A stretch of 64,000 nucleotides of DNA from Owenia fusiformis. Taxonomy: Eukaryota; Annelida; Polychaeta; Sabellida; Oweniidae. Positions 1-12,179 of the stretch are shown one piece after another. Both the position numbers and the translations under genes were made by a program. How positions within the stretch are numbered: position 1 is the stretch's first letter; the number at the start of each line of letters is the position of its first letter. Under the pieces are notes generated by a model. It did no database searches, was not told the DNA's origin, and worked only from the letters and a program-made list of their open reading frames with translations. The stretch lies in the NCBI GenBank assembly GCA_903813345.2, contig CAIIXF020000003.1, positions 17,994,931 to 18,058,930 of the forward strand, in the 5' to 3' direction.

Positions 1-1808
1 TTTGTCACCACTATGTTTTTTGTTATGTGTTGAGCTGGTTGCGTTAAAAATAAGACAAAATAATGAAATCAGGGGAATTAAATTACCAAATAAGTCAGAA
101 TTAAAAATAGCTATGTATGCAGATGATTTAACACATTTTTTAAAAGACAAAGATTCATTAGTAAAGGTGATAGATACAATTAATGAGTTTAGACTATTCT
201 CTGGGCTTAGTATAAATAAAAATAAGACAGAGGCAATGTGGCTTGGAACAATGAAACATTCACAAGAAAAAGGGGTCGATATAAAATGGAAATTGCATCC
301 AGAGAATAAAATTAAAATTTTAGGAATAGTATTTTCTGCATCAAAGAAAGTGATTGAAAATATGGATAATCTATTACCAAAATTGGAAAAAATTGAAAAC
401 ATTATGAAAAGTTGGGTACGAAGGGATTTAACAATTTTTGGAAAAGTGACATTGGTTAAATCATTAATGATGTCACAATTTGGATATATAATACAGGCGT
501 TCATATTACCGGAAGATTTCCTTAACCGTCTTAATACACTGTTTTACAAGTACATCTGGAGTAAAAGTGGTTTTAAAGAATGTGAAATTAAGAAACAACC
601 GGAGAAAATTAAAAGAGAGATTTTAAATTTAGATAAAGAAAATGGTGGTCTAAACATGATAAATATGATAGACTTTCAAATCTCATTTGTGGTAAAATGG
701 TTTTCAAAACTGATTGGTGAGGGCATGGATAAATGGAAAATAATTCCAAAAGCTGAATTTTCCAAGTTAGGGGTTAATTTCAATGTACTCAAAAGCAAGA
801 TAGATATGGAAAACTTTATAGGGATTAATGAAGTAAAGAGTACTTTTTGGAAAAGGGGGTTAGAAATTTGGTTAACAAAATCTGAAAATAAAAATCTTTT
901 AGATTGTGACATCATTTGGAACAATCTGGACATAACTTTTCAAAAAAGAGTTCTTTATGACAAAAAATGGATTAGAGGGGGGATTAATTATGTGTCTGAT
1001 TTTATAATAGAAGGTAAATGTTTAACATACAATGAAATAATTAATAAATTAGGCAGAGGCCCAGATGTTTATATGCAATATGTACAAGTAAGAGCAGCTT
1101 TGATAAAATATCCAAATAAAATCAATAGGAATGAAAAAATAACTTTTTTAGGGGAAAATATAGAGAAAATAAAAACATGTAATATAAGAAAGAAAATTGT
1201 TAGTAGAAGAGGGGTGACAAATAAATCAGAAGCCCATTGGAAAAATCAATATGGTGAGATCCCATTTAAGTTAATGTATAGAGTACTTTTTAAGACAAAT
1301 GTAAATCATAAAGTAAAGGAATTCATATATAAAGTAATAAATGGTGCAATAGAAATTGAAAGAAGATTGAAAAAACAAAAATTATCTGATGGAATGTGTA
1401 AAGTTTGTAAAAATGTTGAGGAATCACAAGAACACCTCTTTTTAGAATGTAAATTCAAAAATGAATGGGACAATTTAGAAAGTACTAATTTAATTGAAAG
1501 AGATAAAATGCTTTTTTACTTTAGAGAAGATAGCTCATTAGAAAACATGATAGAGATTAATAGTGAAATTTTTATTATTAAACGGAAAATATGGTTAAAA
1601 AGATGTGTAGAAATTTTTAATTAAGAAAATGTATTTAGATTTTAAACTATAATAGTATTATGTACATGGTGGGTAACAGTGTGTTTTTTTGGATTTCACA
1701 GATATATTGATTTGTTGTATTGAATGTATTGAAATGTTATATTGAATGTAGTAAATGGATTGAATAAGTGTATTGAATAAATAAAAAAAAATAAAAAAAA
1801 ATAAAAAA
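1..1808 (+). mobile_element. LINE retrotransposon, 3' portion (Tx1/L1-like)
   Basis: This is the 3' part of a non-LTR retrotransposon entering from the left edge of the window. It consists of the reverse-transcriptase-bearing frame to 1624, a short 3' untranslated stretch, and an A-rich tail of repeated ATAAA-like units at about 1775-1808. It sits in the same orientation as the host gene, in the thioredoxin intron just upstream of the exon at 1862. The 5' end and the left target-site duplication are outside the window, so the insertion cannot be fully bounded. Confidence 0.9.
2..1624 (+). CDS. LINE ORF2 fragment: reverse transcriptase C-terminal half
   Basis: The frame is open from the window edge, so the first codon is not a true start. 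It begins in the conserved LSPL block of the RT palm. The catalytic YADD box is at residues 39-42, followed by the SGLSINKNKTE thumb-side motif at about residue 68. The middle part has the L1/Tx1-type pattern: W.RRDLTIFGK near 137-147, then an IKRE...GGL block. A Cys-Cys-His-Cys knuckle (C-x2-C-x8-H-x4-C, starting CKVC) lies near residue 470, as in many LINE ORF2 C-termini. ORF2 proteins copy the element's RNA into a nicked genomic target. No stop interrupts the 540 codons, so this copy is probably young, but the endonuclease half is not in the window. The clade call (Tx1/L1-like) is from pattern memory and less certain than the LINE call. Confidence 0.93.
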   Translation: MSPLCFLLCVELVALKIRQNNEIRGIKLPNKSELKIAMYADDLTHFLKDKDSLVKVIDTINEFRLFSGLSINKNKTEAMWLGTMKHSQEKGVDIKWKLHPENKIKILGIVFSASKKVIENMDNLLPKLEKIENIMKSWVRRDLTIFGKVTLVKSLMMSQFGYIIQAFILPEDFLNRLNTLFYKYIWSKSGFKECEIKKQPEKIKREILNLDKENGGLNMINMIDFQISFVVKWFSKLIGEGMDKWKIIPKAEFSKLGVNFNVLKSKIDMENFIGINEVKSTFWKRGLEIWLTKSENKNLLDCDIIWNNLDITFQKRVLYDKKWIRGGINYVSDFIIEGKCLTYNEIINKLGRGPDVYMQYVQVRAALIKYPNKINRNEKITFLGENIEKIKTCNIRKKIVSRRGVTNKSEAHWKNQYGEIPFKLMYRVLFKTNVNHKVKEFIYKVINGAIEIERRLKKQKLSDGMCKVCKNVEESQEHLFLECKFKNEWDNLESTNLIERDKMLFYFREDSSLENMIEINSEIFIIKRKIWLKRCVEIFN

Positions 1809-1861
1809 GTATCCCACAAAACACCCCGAGACATGCTAAATACTTATTTGTTTTTCTTCAG

Positions 1862-3215
1862 GAAATGAGTAAGGAGTTTTCTGATGCATCATTTGCTAAA
1901 GTCAACGTTGATGATGCTGATGAGGTAAGTTGATTTTTTATATTTGGCCGTTTTCTACCTACTTTGATCTTTTGTTAGATTTTATATCTTTTTTTCTGTT
2001 AATTTTTTACCTTATATATTTCACTTTGTATTTACTACACTTTTCAAACTGGTATTTTGCCATCGTCTTGTGCTGATGGGCGATATCTTTGATAACTCAA
2101 TAAACGGTTGTCAAATTTGTTTTGGGTTTTATATGCTGATGTCTTAGAGGCATAGGACCTCTACTCAAAAAATAATGTTCAAGATTACTATTCCATTCAG
2201 TACAAATTATCCACTGATTTTCAGCAAAATGTAAGAAATGAATTTAGGATTACACTTTATACTTTAATGCTGTTTTAAGTTAATGCTGTTTTGAGTTATC
2301 AAATTATGCTCTCACTTAAATACTATGCATGGATTTTTCAAAAATGACCCTTCAAATTAAACTGCCACCAATGTTTTTCAACTTTGGCAGTCACTACATG
2401 CGTATTTTGTATGTACTAAGATTGAACATAGAGAAGAATAAAGAAAGAAAAAATTTAAGATTTTAAGATGGATTGTGCAACTATATCATGTCGGTTTAGA
2501 TTTCGTCAAAGGGAGACAATACTACAAGCTGGTTAATTATTATTTCTATCATAAAATAAACAAACCATCTTTGATAAGATATGGTTTATTTGATGGGCTT
2601 TGCTGTGTTTAGCTCATTCAATAAGCTGATCATACATCCATAGTGTTATTTTAACACCATTTTTTTAATTTTTGTCCACAATAAAAGTATAAATAAAAAA
2701 ACATTTTGCTGTTTCAGATATCTGAAGACCATGGAGTGTCCGCTTTGCCAACATTTTTACTTTTTAAAAATGGAAAGAAGGTATGGCGCAAAGCAAGATT
2801 TACTACTTAAACCATGACATTTTAATTCTTCTCATCTAATCTTTCTGTTTCACTAAAACAAGAAGCATCTCACAGTTGAGTATCAGATTGAATAAAGACA
2901 AAATGATAAGCTTTATGGAGTTTGAGTTAAGTAGTGAACTTCCATTATATGGAAATGTGGAGCTTTTGTTAGACTTTTATCATATAGTAGAAAAGCACAA
3001 GGGGCAATATATGGGGAAGCAATAACAAGACATTAACATGCAAAATGTCACCACTTGTCATTTCGACACTGACTGCCCAACACCAACCACCATCCACAAA
3101 ATCTTGTGGAGATGACATAAAAACCTACATGCATTTTGCTTGCTTTTTTCAGATCGCTGAAGTTATAGGTGCAAGTGAAGAGAAACTTAGAGAAACTATA
3201 AAGAGCAACATGTAG
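1862..3215 (+). CDS. TXN: Thioredoxin, last three coding exons
   Basis: Three exons of 63 bp each, all bounded by canonical splice sites and all phase 0: 1862-1924 (after TTCTTCAG, before GTAAGT), 2718-2780 (after GTTTCAG, before GTATGG) and 3153-3215 (after TTTTTTCAG, ending in TAG). The peptides match the C-terminal half of classical 104-106-residue thioredoxin: FAKVNVDDADE (strand beta-3), then ISEDHGVSALPTF with the cis-proline loop that faces the redox site, LLFKNGKK (beta-4), IAEVIGA (beta-5) and the final helix SEEKLRETIKSNM. The WCGPC active-site exon must lie upstream, outside the window. Thioredoxin is a cytosolic dithiol reductase recharged by thioredoxin reductase. The exon breaks fall where animal TXN genes have them, as far as I recall. 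A thioredoxin-like paralogue is possible, but length and C-terminus favour the single-domain protein. Confidence 0.9.
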
Positions 3216-3660
3216 GACATTGGAACAATTTCCATATAATTCTAGAAAAAGCTTCCCATTTTTTAAATGAGCATTAGACCACTACGAAAATTCATCATTT
3301 ACTATGCAAATTTTGAGATGTACATGTCCAAGCTCACAATGAATGGGCTTGAAGATGTAAGTGTTAGGCTCATTCAAAATAACCCCAAACTATTTTTGAT
3401 TCATAATGATAATTACACAGTCAATAGAATATGACGTGAACTTTATTTTCTCAAAAAACAAAGTTTGAAAAATATTGCTCATGTTTCAAATGGAATTATT
3501 ATTGTGCCTATAAATTCAAAATTTTTTAGATTTATTTAGAAAGAGAAGCTATTAATTAGATAAAGGGCCAGTAATTAAGGAAGGAGTTCAAGAATGATAA
3601 ATGTGACTGAAATACCATATGACTTTAAACTTTTGATATTGCGACATGTGGTCTTTTAAC
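3216..3660 (+). other. Presumed thioredoxin 3' untranslated region
   Basis: Non-coding sequence directly after the thioredoxin stop. No AATAAA is seen close to the stop. Candidate poly(A) signals occur further on, near 3700, 4250 and 4434, so the UTR may reach about 4.4 kb. The true cleavage site cannot be chosen from sequence alone. Confidence 0.4.
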
Positions 3661-3666
3661 TGTACA

Positions 3667-3897
3667 CTTTAAGGCCAGGGTGCATGTTGTAATTTTTTGC
3701 AATTTTGAAAAATAAACCACTGAATATTCAAGTTCAAACATTCTGAAGAATTATCAACCCTCAATTAATAATCTAGGTACACTAATGCATCTTTTGTGCA
3801 AGAATGAAAGATGTAGAAATGATGCATTGAATGAGTTATGTTTATCAGAAAATAGCACATGGTCATGAAATTTCACCAAAGTGCACCCTGACCAAAG
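3667..3897. mobile_element. Possible small TIR element (MITE)
   Basis: The ends are imperfect inverted repeats about 23 bp long, sharing the core CAGGGTGCA: left around 3667-3690, right around 3875-3897. The element is about 230 bp with no coding capacity. The target-site duplication is unclear. Confidence 0.4.
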
Positions 3898-3899
3898 GA

Positions 3900-6800
3900 G
3901 TTAATTTATGTATGCACTGCTGTATGTATATATTTGTGGAAAATGTGCATTTTCTGTACATGTCCCATGTATTCTGTGTATGTATTGAATATTGAATGAC
4001 TATGAAATACATGCATCAAGTTACTACATATTTTGTATACTGTATGTACACTACATTATATGTGTACTACATATTGTATATAGTACAGCTTGTATTTAAC
4101 AATGAAAATGCCAATGCTGTACATAAATCATGTAATGTGCTGTTGTTATCATAATGTCAACATTCAGATAAATCTATTTCAAACGCTGCTGCGAAAAATC
4201 ATTTAATTTCCAGTCATTCCTTTTAGTTTGTATCAAAATAAAATGGAAAATTAGTAATAACCAAAAATATTTTTTTTATCAAGGTTTTACTGTAGGTTGT
4301 AATTTAAAAATGTTAATTTTTAGGAGAAATAATGCTAAAAAGTCAACATCAGTTTTCCTGTCAATTTTATGTAAATGTGTTTCTTTTTCACGAGTGATGT
4401 TACATATGATAATGTAAGATTTACTCTATTTCCTAATAAATGCATGGAAGATATTAACAAATATAAAATGTAATGTTTCTAAGAAAGTTGAATGACTTTA
4501 CTGGTTATATTTCACGTGTACCATAATATAAGCAAAAAATATCTGCAAAAGTTCCAAGTCATTTTAAGACCAAGACCAAAGGATAATGTAATTATCAATC
4601 CAACTATCCAAAAATCATGAATAAGGACGCCAACCTAAATACATTTCTCAAAATGTTGGACTTGTTTTCCAAAAAGAGAATCTTGTTTTTCTCATTTTTA
4701 TTGCATATATACTGTACATGAAAAAACAAGAAATCTTCTGCAAAGGTCATCCTTCAAACGCAAGGTCCTGACATCATCAATCACTCTGTTCTTAGAAAGG
4801 AAGGAACAGCGGACAGTATCTGGACCACCGTGTTTGAAGGATGGTAAAGGGAGAATGGAGTTGAAAGTATAATGTGGGAGATTGATTTAAATTTTTTAAA
4901 TTGATTTTACCTATTCATGCCTTAGGTGATGTAAATCAAGTATTAAGTTATTGTAAAATTATACTTCCTGTTCACTGTCCATTGAATTCTGAATAGTGAA
5001 AAGGACAGTCACAATTTCATTGAATAAACATATCATATACTAGCGCACGAAAATGGCCATTAACATTATAAATGGATTCAATTCCCACATGAAAATACAT
5101 GTTCTAATGGTATAATGAATAATTCATTTTAACTCATACATGTCTCTTCATGGGCTACTTGGTTATACCAAAATATTCTATATATATATCTTTCACATTA
5201 TACAAACGTCAGGGATAAAAATACGAGGTATAACACCAGTGAATGATGAAAATAACATTGATATGATTTTTAAATAAAATGGGAATAAAGCTACACGTTT
5301 CCTACAGAGAAATTGCGAGTAGGTAAAGACGTGTTAAATAATAGGCAGAGTAAGGGGGAAAGTTGCACTTAAGTCCCTGCAAAAACAACTGAGGGGTAGA
5401 AATCTCTGGGGCAAATGATATCACACGTTCACGTGCAGGTTCGCTGTAAAACGTGTTAAATTAGGGACGTTAAGCTAGAACGTCAACGTGTAATTTTATG
5501 ACCTACTGGGATAACTGCCCCCTTCTCAATTTTCCATGGACCTATTAATTACAGGCCCTTAGCCAAAGGGGGAGCCAGAAATTCTTTCAAAATCATGCAG
5601 TTTTTCACCATTCTGAGAATTTTTCGCGTGATTTTTAGCCAAAATTGTGAAAAAGCTCCCCCTCCTGGTAAAAGCTGGCTACGGGCAAGAATTACAATTA
5701 TTTTCATTACACCTTTACCCAATCGGGCAAATAAATGATACAGAGGGGGAAAACAAATCCCTTGAGGACCATAATTCTACACGTAAATGTGTACGCAACC
5801 ATTTAAAGATGGCAGTTGTTCTCGTTGGAACATGTGCATACATATTTACAATTCTCCCACTTTTAGAATAAATTCTATCTAAACTTATCTGCTAATTGTC
5901 TTTATATAATTCAATGTCGGTTACCCTTTTAATAGTTTTTCAACTAGTCTCTATCACTAACCCATTATCGTACTTCTGTGATTCTACTTTTCCGTCGTAG
6001 ACCAAATTCACCAATCCCTGCTTCAAACCACGATAACCTGTTAATTTCCATGCATTCTTTTACCTTCTTACCTTCAATAGTGTTTCCATTGATTTTATAT
6101 TAGACCGTAATCACTATATCAAAATGAAATCACTACTTCTTGTGGATCAATGAATCTGACTTAGACCGCATTTCTTTTGTTTATGGGTTTAGACAGGATA
6201 ATCTAAATTATATTGGGTGATAATATCAGGATTTTGTGATGGAGATCTAAATGTCAATAGCGATCAAATCAACACGAAGGGTCGGACCAAAAGATACTAG
6301 TGGCAGGCATGGCACATTTCAGGAAAAATGGACCAAAATCTGATTCTATTGAGTTCAATACCTGGGTTTATTTCTAGGGGGAGGGGAGTAGGTGGTCAAG
6401 CAAGAGTTATTAAATCAAGGTCATATTTAATTTTTTCCTCTGAAAATACTTTTTCCTCTTTTGAAAGTATATGTAATGAGTCGACATTACTCTTAAAAAG
6501 CACTCAATCAAATCTCTTTTCCCAAAATTTCCTACCGCCCAAACTCACCGCCTGCTTGGCCCGCATCTTTCGCCATTAAATTTTCAGGAGATTTGATGCT
6601 TTAAGCCATGCATGGCAGAGAAGAAAATAAACTTTTTACTAACACTTTGTGTTCTCGTATCAGTGTCAATTTCGAACAAGGCATTGACATGCAAAATGTC
6701 ACCACCTATCATTTGTTACAGACGCCGAACACTGACTGCCGAACCGGACAGTCCTTATCATTATGAATGTGTTTCCTTAATTTGATCATCTGACAAAAAA

Positions 6801-8634
6801 TAGCTGATTGAATTGAACTGATTGTCTGTTTGAGATACAGAAATGTCGACATTATGAGAATCGAAAAGGAAACGTCCAGTTTTACCAAATAACCTTAAAA
6901 GCCAAATACCTTTAAAATCGGATTACTGTATAGTGAAGGCCTAGGAGAGTAAAGAACAATCAGAAAAGTCATTTCAATTCCTGATCTCTTCAGTTGCTCC
7001 AACTTGAAAATCACAGATTTATATAACTGATGGACTCTAGAAAATAGGCATGACGAAACTTTATGAACAAAATATTGTAAAATTGTGACTATTTTTCAAA
7101 GTTAAGTTACCTCAGCTCATCTCCCTACTACTCATTTGTTGCATGTTTTGTTGGGACTACCATAATGAGGAAAACTTCAAAATCTAATTCAGAATCTCTT
7201 CTTTATTTTGAATTCGACAGATTTCACTGAGGAATACCAAAATAAAAAATATTAAGAAATCAAAACGATGAGGTAGTCTAGAAATCCTCCATTAGACATC
7301 TACAATGGGTAGCCCATATATGGGCTAATGTCACTACTTCTTGGAATAAACAATCTAGGTTGAACCGTTCACATGTATAACCATGTGGACTTTCAAAGGA
7401 AAGTCCATGGTAAAACCCGTAAAGTTGTCGTGGCCTGAAATTTCATTAAAGATATTACCACTGTCTTCTTGAAATAAAAAGGTTGCGCATATAAAAATTT
7501 CTACTCGTCCTAAAAAGAAGGGCTGGGAATCAGCGCAATTTGAATATATATATGCTCATGGAACGCCCGAAGACTTCAAACAAGATGATGAATCCGCCCC
7601 ATCAGATAAATATAAAATAACATTATCAGAAGGTGTATCTACCATTAGGTTAGCGAGGATTGAAATTGGTTTCATTGAATTACTAGTTCTTATATTACCC
7701 TAACACAAATGTGAAAATAATGTTAAATAGCTGAAATTGCCGGGGGCATCCTGGCAGCCTGCACTATCACTCAGAAACACTATTAAATTAAAAACGATAT
7801 TGCGCATGCGTATACCATCGATTAAGCAATAATTGCAACCTAGTGTGGACAAATTGAACGGAGATCTTATGCTCGATGAAACGCTACACCTGGCTCTATT
7901 GTCAAATCAAGAAATGCGTATACCGCTACCAGTATAACTATACTGCATGTTAAATCCCTATCTAGGCCCATTAAGCTGTCAACGCAAACATTAATGTGGT
8001 TTCATATTCCAGCAAACTGTAGAAGTTGCTTCTCAAAGCAGAATTAGGGTTTTGCTAAAATGTTACTGTACACAGAGAAATATACTTCATTTCCCATCAT
8101 TTTTGTTTTTGAGATAATAATGTTATTTATCTTATTTGACTTAGTTTGTTGACAAAATATAAATAAATAGAATGTGTACTGTTAAAAAATCATTGTTAGA
8201 TTATTTAAAAGGATGAGATTTCGTTGATTTATTTCTGAAAGATTACTATACGCTAATACAGAGTTTACAGTAATAGAAGAAACCAAACTGCTTTTAAGAG
8301 AATACATTACCCTTTACATTCTAAATGTAGCAAACTTTATCATTAATATTATTTATCGAATCCATCTGGTCTTGGATCTATCAATGATTTTCAATGTAGT
8401 GTACTGTGAAAGAATGCTGCTATCTCAAATATTTTCAACGTTTTTTTAATCTATTTTGAGTGACAAATATTTCAGTAGATTGATTTCAGAAGAGGTTGAT
8501 TATATGATACAAGATAGTAAACTTTGCAAACTCTTTTTGTGAATTTAAATCCTTTCGGTTGCATTTTTTGTAATTTTTGATATTTTACAAATACTGCACA
8601 TAGAGTTTGAGTGCACAGTAGGGTCAGCATTATA
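3900..8634. other. Intergenic region between thioredoxin and calbindin
   Basis: AT-rich, no gene recognised. It includes repeat pieces: a CACGT-rich stretch (5390-5500) that recurs at 10.5, 10.8, 12.2 and 13.3 kb; a CCCGTAGCCAGG-family element (5552-5687); and a segment near 6683-6740 resembling 3030-3085 (shared core CATGCAAAATGTCACCACC). The short frames at 5647-5871 and 6328-6579 have no recognisable features. Confidence 0.6.
5552..5687 (+). mobile_element. Short TIR element, CCCGTAGCCAGG family
   Basis: The left end reads AGGCCCTTAGCC and the right end GGCTACGGGC, an imperfect inverted repeat. The interior (about 5580-5660, with CTTTCAAAATCATGCAG and TTTTTCACCATTCTGAG) is also found at 11392-11563 and, inverted, inside 11594-11802. 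It is non-coding, about 136 bp. Confidence 0.65.
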
Positions 8635-9155
8635 GTACCCCACACAAGTTTTTGATAATAACTTTAACCTGTGATTTGAACATTCTACCAAAATTGCTAT
8701 ATTGTTTCAATGAATATGATGTTAAAACTGCACTTGCATTTATGATTCAACCATGACAACACCTGGGCAACTAGATATCAAGCGCAAGTATATTCCCAAA
8801 ATAAAGCTTTGCCGATGAACCTTTCTTATAGACAGACTACCGATAGACTATTCAAAAATACCATAAAGATCTACTTTAAACAGAGTGTTATTGTTCAAAT
8901 AAGTGATAAGTAAATAAAATTGTTTAAATCAATTTTGATTTTATGACGTCAAATTGGTTAAAAGCATTAATGACATCATTGGTTCAGTTGCGTGGGTTTC
9001 TATTGTTATTGATATTGGAGTAAAATGAAAACAAAAATTTCCTATTTTGGAAATTGCCTCTAGTTTATCTGTGTGCTAAATTTAATAACACATAGTTTAG
9101 GGTAGAATGTTAAAATCACGGGTCAAAGTTATTATCAAAAACTCGTGCGGGGTAC
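8635..9155. mobile_element. TA-flanked TIR element (mariner-type MITE)
   Basis: The ends form a near-perfect inverted repeat of about 57 bp, starting GTACCCC and sharing AGTTTTTGATAATAACTTT. A TA dinucleotide flanks each side (8633-8634 and 9156-9157), the target-site duplication of Tc1/mariner transposons. The 521-bp interior has no transposase frame, so it would depend on a relative for movement. Confidence 0.75.
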
Positions 9156-9157
9156 TA

Positions 9158-9580
9158 GTGACTAGAAATTGAGCATTCTACACAGCTTTACATTTAATTA
9201 ACATAAGACTTTTCAATGTTTTGACCATTAGACATTTTAACAGTTAAGTATTCATGTTTATGCCTTATCAATGTTAAGTAGTTACACTCTTCCAAGACTC
9301 CTACTGCAGACGTATCAGATGACAAACAAACTGGCTTAATCACTGATGATATGGAAATACTATACGGCTAGTGTAGCGGTATACGCTGCCATAGGAGATT
9401 TCTTGATTTGTATTAGCTAAAAAACGAAAGGATAGATCATCAATACAACGTCGGTATTACTAATCTCGCGTGGTACAGTTAGGAGTAGATAGACCGGAGA
9501 TTAAAAGCGCATTTGGTTGACTGAAACACGCTCAGCGTCCCATTTTAGGTAGGAGTTAAAAAACTTGGCATTCCAACACA
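9158..9580 (+). promoter_or_regulatory. Presumed calbindin promoter and 5' UTR
   Basis: This lies directly upstream of the calbindin start codon. No TATA box is seen at a usual distance and no clear initiator can be chosen, so the transcription start is unknown. The stretch 9360-9412 is an inverted relative of 7895-7955 and is probably repeat-derived. The promoter assignment is by position only. Confidence 0.35.
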
Positions 9581-9725
9581 ATGGCGGAAAGCGACGACGC
9601 GACAAACAATAAACCAACAGTTCGGGAGAATTTTCTGCGACAGTTCCGTGACAAGGATACAAAACAGCTGAAAAACATGACGGCGACACAGTTCATGGAT
9701 GTTTGGACTCATTATGATTCCGATG
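9581..9725 (+). CDS. Cbp53E: Calbindin-32/calretinin-like protein, first coding exon
   Basis: The ATG at 9581 opens a 48-codon frame plus one base, ending at a GTGAGT donor (9726). The peptide starts MAESDDATNNKPTVRENF and continues with LRQFRD...MTATQFMDVWTHYDSD. It matches the N-terminus of invertebrate calbindin-32 (Drosophila Cbp53E type) and vertebrate calretinin/calbindin-D28k, whose first EF-hand helix has T/SA.QF...W.H.D. The intron interrupts the codon for Gly49, the fourth residue of the Ca2+-binding loop D46-E57 (phase 1). Joining to the exon at 62334 gives the loop DSDGNGYIEGKE, with acidic or amide ligands at positions 1, 3, 5, 9 and 12. The protein is a cytosolic six-EF-hand Ca2+ buffer/sensor, typically neuronal. 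The remaining four to five EF-hands lie beyond the window. I chose the first ATG because no other in-frame ATG precedes it and the frame matches the family. Confidence 0.93.
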
Positions 9726-9726
9726 G

Positions 9727-11391
9727 TGAGTAACCCACTTCTATCACCCCCAAAAATACCTTTCAGGCTTATTTACTCTCATCTCTCTTAATACGATTTT
9801 TCTTGCATTTCTTTATAATATTTGAAATGTCAACTATTTGATGCGTTTAATTTTTGTGTCGCTAAGTCGCTGAGTCTGTTGCTCTAACTTTTCCCCTTCG
9901 ACAAATTCATTTTTTCTCCCGGACAACGCTCTGCATTACAGGTATGAGGTATAGGTTTTCAATCGAGATCGACAAGACCTGAATTATTAATAAATGTTCC
10001 AATAATTGTATAGAGCAAGAAGAACAAGATATCGGTTGACTTCTGTCTTGAACGTCTCGGGTAAAAGAGAATACCGATCCCAGAGTCATTGACTTAGCTT
10101 GTAAGACGAAGGACCATATTTGGATTGGACAAAAATATGGATGGTAATCTAGATCTCTGTATCAAACGCGCGTTTAGACGTTAATCGGCATTCAAAATGA
10201 TAGACGCAAGTAATATACCTTATTACACTAGAATAGATCTTCATATGAAATACAAATCTCATTAACATGACAAAATAACACCGCCTGGAAAAGTGTAACA
10301 ATTGTTACCAACAGCTAATATATGTAACACAACTTGATGGTGACATAAAGCTAAATTGCACAGTAGCCAAATCATCAATCGTCAAATACCACGATGCAGG
10401 TTGTGTACAACAAAATACTTCATCGCTACAACTAAGGTCATTATATCACACGTTTAGCCTACGTAAAGTTCTCTTACAAACACGTGGCTTAACCTCCGAT
10501 TAGTCAAATTTTTGAATGCATAGTTCTCTAGGTGTAGGTGTAAAGATGTGAATCTTGTGACAGACAAGCCATTCTAAGCTAAATATTTGAGAACCATACC
10601 ATTTCCATCCTCCTAGCACAGGGAAGGAAGTACAGAGGGGATACGCTATTGGCCTACGTTTTTAGGAGAATTTGTACGTGAACGTCTAATATTACGACCT
10701 TTTTTCACTTGCCTTTTTCGGAGTCTAATTTCAACTATCTTCCCTATATCTATATTTAATCGGAAAAATTCTTAAAACGTGTAGCTTAACCTCCCTAATG
10801 TAAGCTTATGGAGCCCTACTGCACTGACTTTCGGAGAATCACCAATTTTGCCGAGGTGTAAAATCATTATTTTCATAAATATGACCTTAACAACGAGAAT
10901 ACTATTTTACGCGAAAAGCTTCTGATCTTTGTTCAAAGTCCTTCGGAATTTGATATTTGGACATTTCCTTTGACCGTTTAACGTATGAGTATCAGTAATG
11001 ACAAATTTCAACGCAGTACAACAACAACGAAAAACATTTTGAAGAAACGGTTATTTCTTATCCATTTTACATACATATCAGCATTAGAACAATCCAAAAC
11101 ATTTTGCTTGATCGAACGTATGTAATGAATTATTATATTGTGCTCAATCTTCTGGTACTTATAAATAATAGATACGATCTACCTTTATTAAGTAGAAATT
11201 CGGATTTTTAACGATCTACGCGATCATTATAAACAAAATCCATTACTCGGAACTAAACGATGTTGAATACATTGATCGTTATAATTGCAGAGAAAAACGT
11301 AAAGCAGGTGAAAGAATAACTAATGTTTGCAAAGCAATGTCAACGAGAAGACTTGTAAATACTGCAATGGATATAATGTGCAATATTGGAA
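9727..11391. other. Intron sequence, mostly unassigned
   Basis: No gene seen. Two CACGT-rich repeat pieces share AACGTG...GCTTAACCTCC with sequences at 12.2 and 13.3 kb (around 10475-10500 and 10670-10800). The rest is AT-rich and unremarkable. Confidence 0.5.
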
Positions 11392-11563
11392 GCCCGTAGC
11401 CAGAGGAATCGGGGTTTGAGCGAAAACAGCTTTCAAAATCTAGCAGTTTTTCACCATTCTGAGCACTTTTCTAGTGATTTTGTCCAAAGTTGTCAATTAT
11501 GATTACCACCTTGGAATTTTTCAAAAAGTGAACTCCCTTGGCAAAAGCTAACTACGGCCCTGG
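11392..11563 (+). mobile_element. Degenerate CCCGTAGCCAGG-family element
   Basis: Starts AGCCCGTAGCCAG and ends AACTACGGCCCTGG. The interior resembles 5580-5660 in the same orientation. It lies about 30 bp from the intact relative at 11594. Confidence 0.6.
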
Positions 11564-11593
11564 TAATCTTCACCATAATTTCCGTAAACATAC

Positions 11594-11802
11594 CAGGCCC
11601 GTAGCCAGGATTTGCCAAGGGGGGGTTCAATTTTCAAAAATTTCCAGGGGGGGTTCACATTTGACAATTTTGGCCCAAATTAGGCTTAAATCACTAGAGA
11701 AGTGCTCAAAATGGTCAAAAACTGCATGATTTTGAAAGAATTTTTGGCCAGGGGGGGGGGGGGTTCGCCCGAACCCTGCGAACCCCCCTGGCTACGGGCC
11801 TG
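11594..11802 (-). mobile_element. Short TIR element, CCCGTAGCCAGG family, with 5-bp TSD
   Basis: The ends are a perfect 16-bp inverted repeat, CAGGCCCGTAGCCAGG, flanked on both sides by CATAC (11589-11593 and 11803-11807), a 5-bp target-site duplication. It is 209 bp long, non-coding, with long G runs near both ends. The interior is the reverse complement of the family members at 5552 and 11392. I cannot assign a transposase superfamily. Confidence 0.8.
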
Positions 11803-12179
11803 CATACTAATGTCTCCCAACCGTCCAAAATGGGCATCTTGAAAAATTGTCTGCTCAAATAGTAATTGAAGATTTGAGATACATCGATGTTCCAATTCCT
11901 TTAAATTAAAGAACTTTAAATTATTGTAAATAAGAGCCTTAGTATAATTTGGTAATAAAGTAGTTTCCAATTATTCATGTACAAACACCATTTATAACAC
12001 GATCCATTTTGCATCTTCGGTCGTCCCGCCTGCACTCTGGGGAGGTTAAGAAATACGTCTAATAGAACTCGTAATTATGCCTCATGCCCCCCTGAAATTA
12101 CGCATCCCCTTTAATTGTTTTTCCAGTGAGATAATTAGAAATATTTTCCTTACATATTTATACTCAATTCTGCAAGTTA

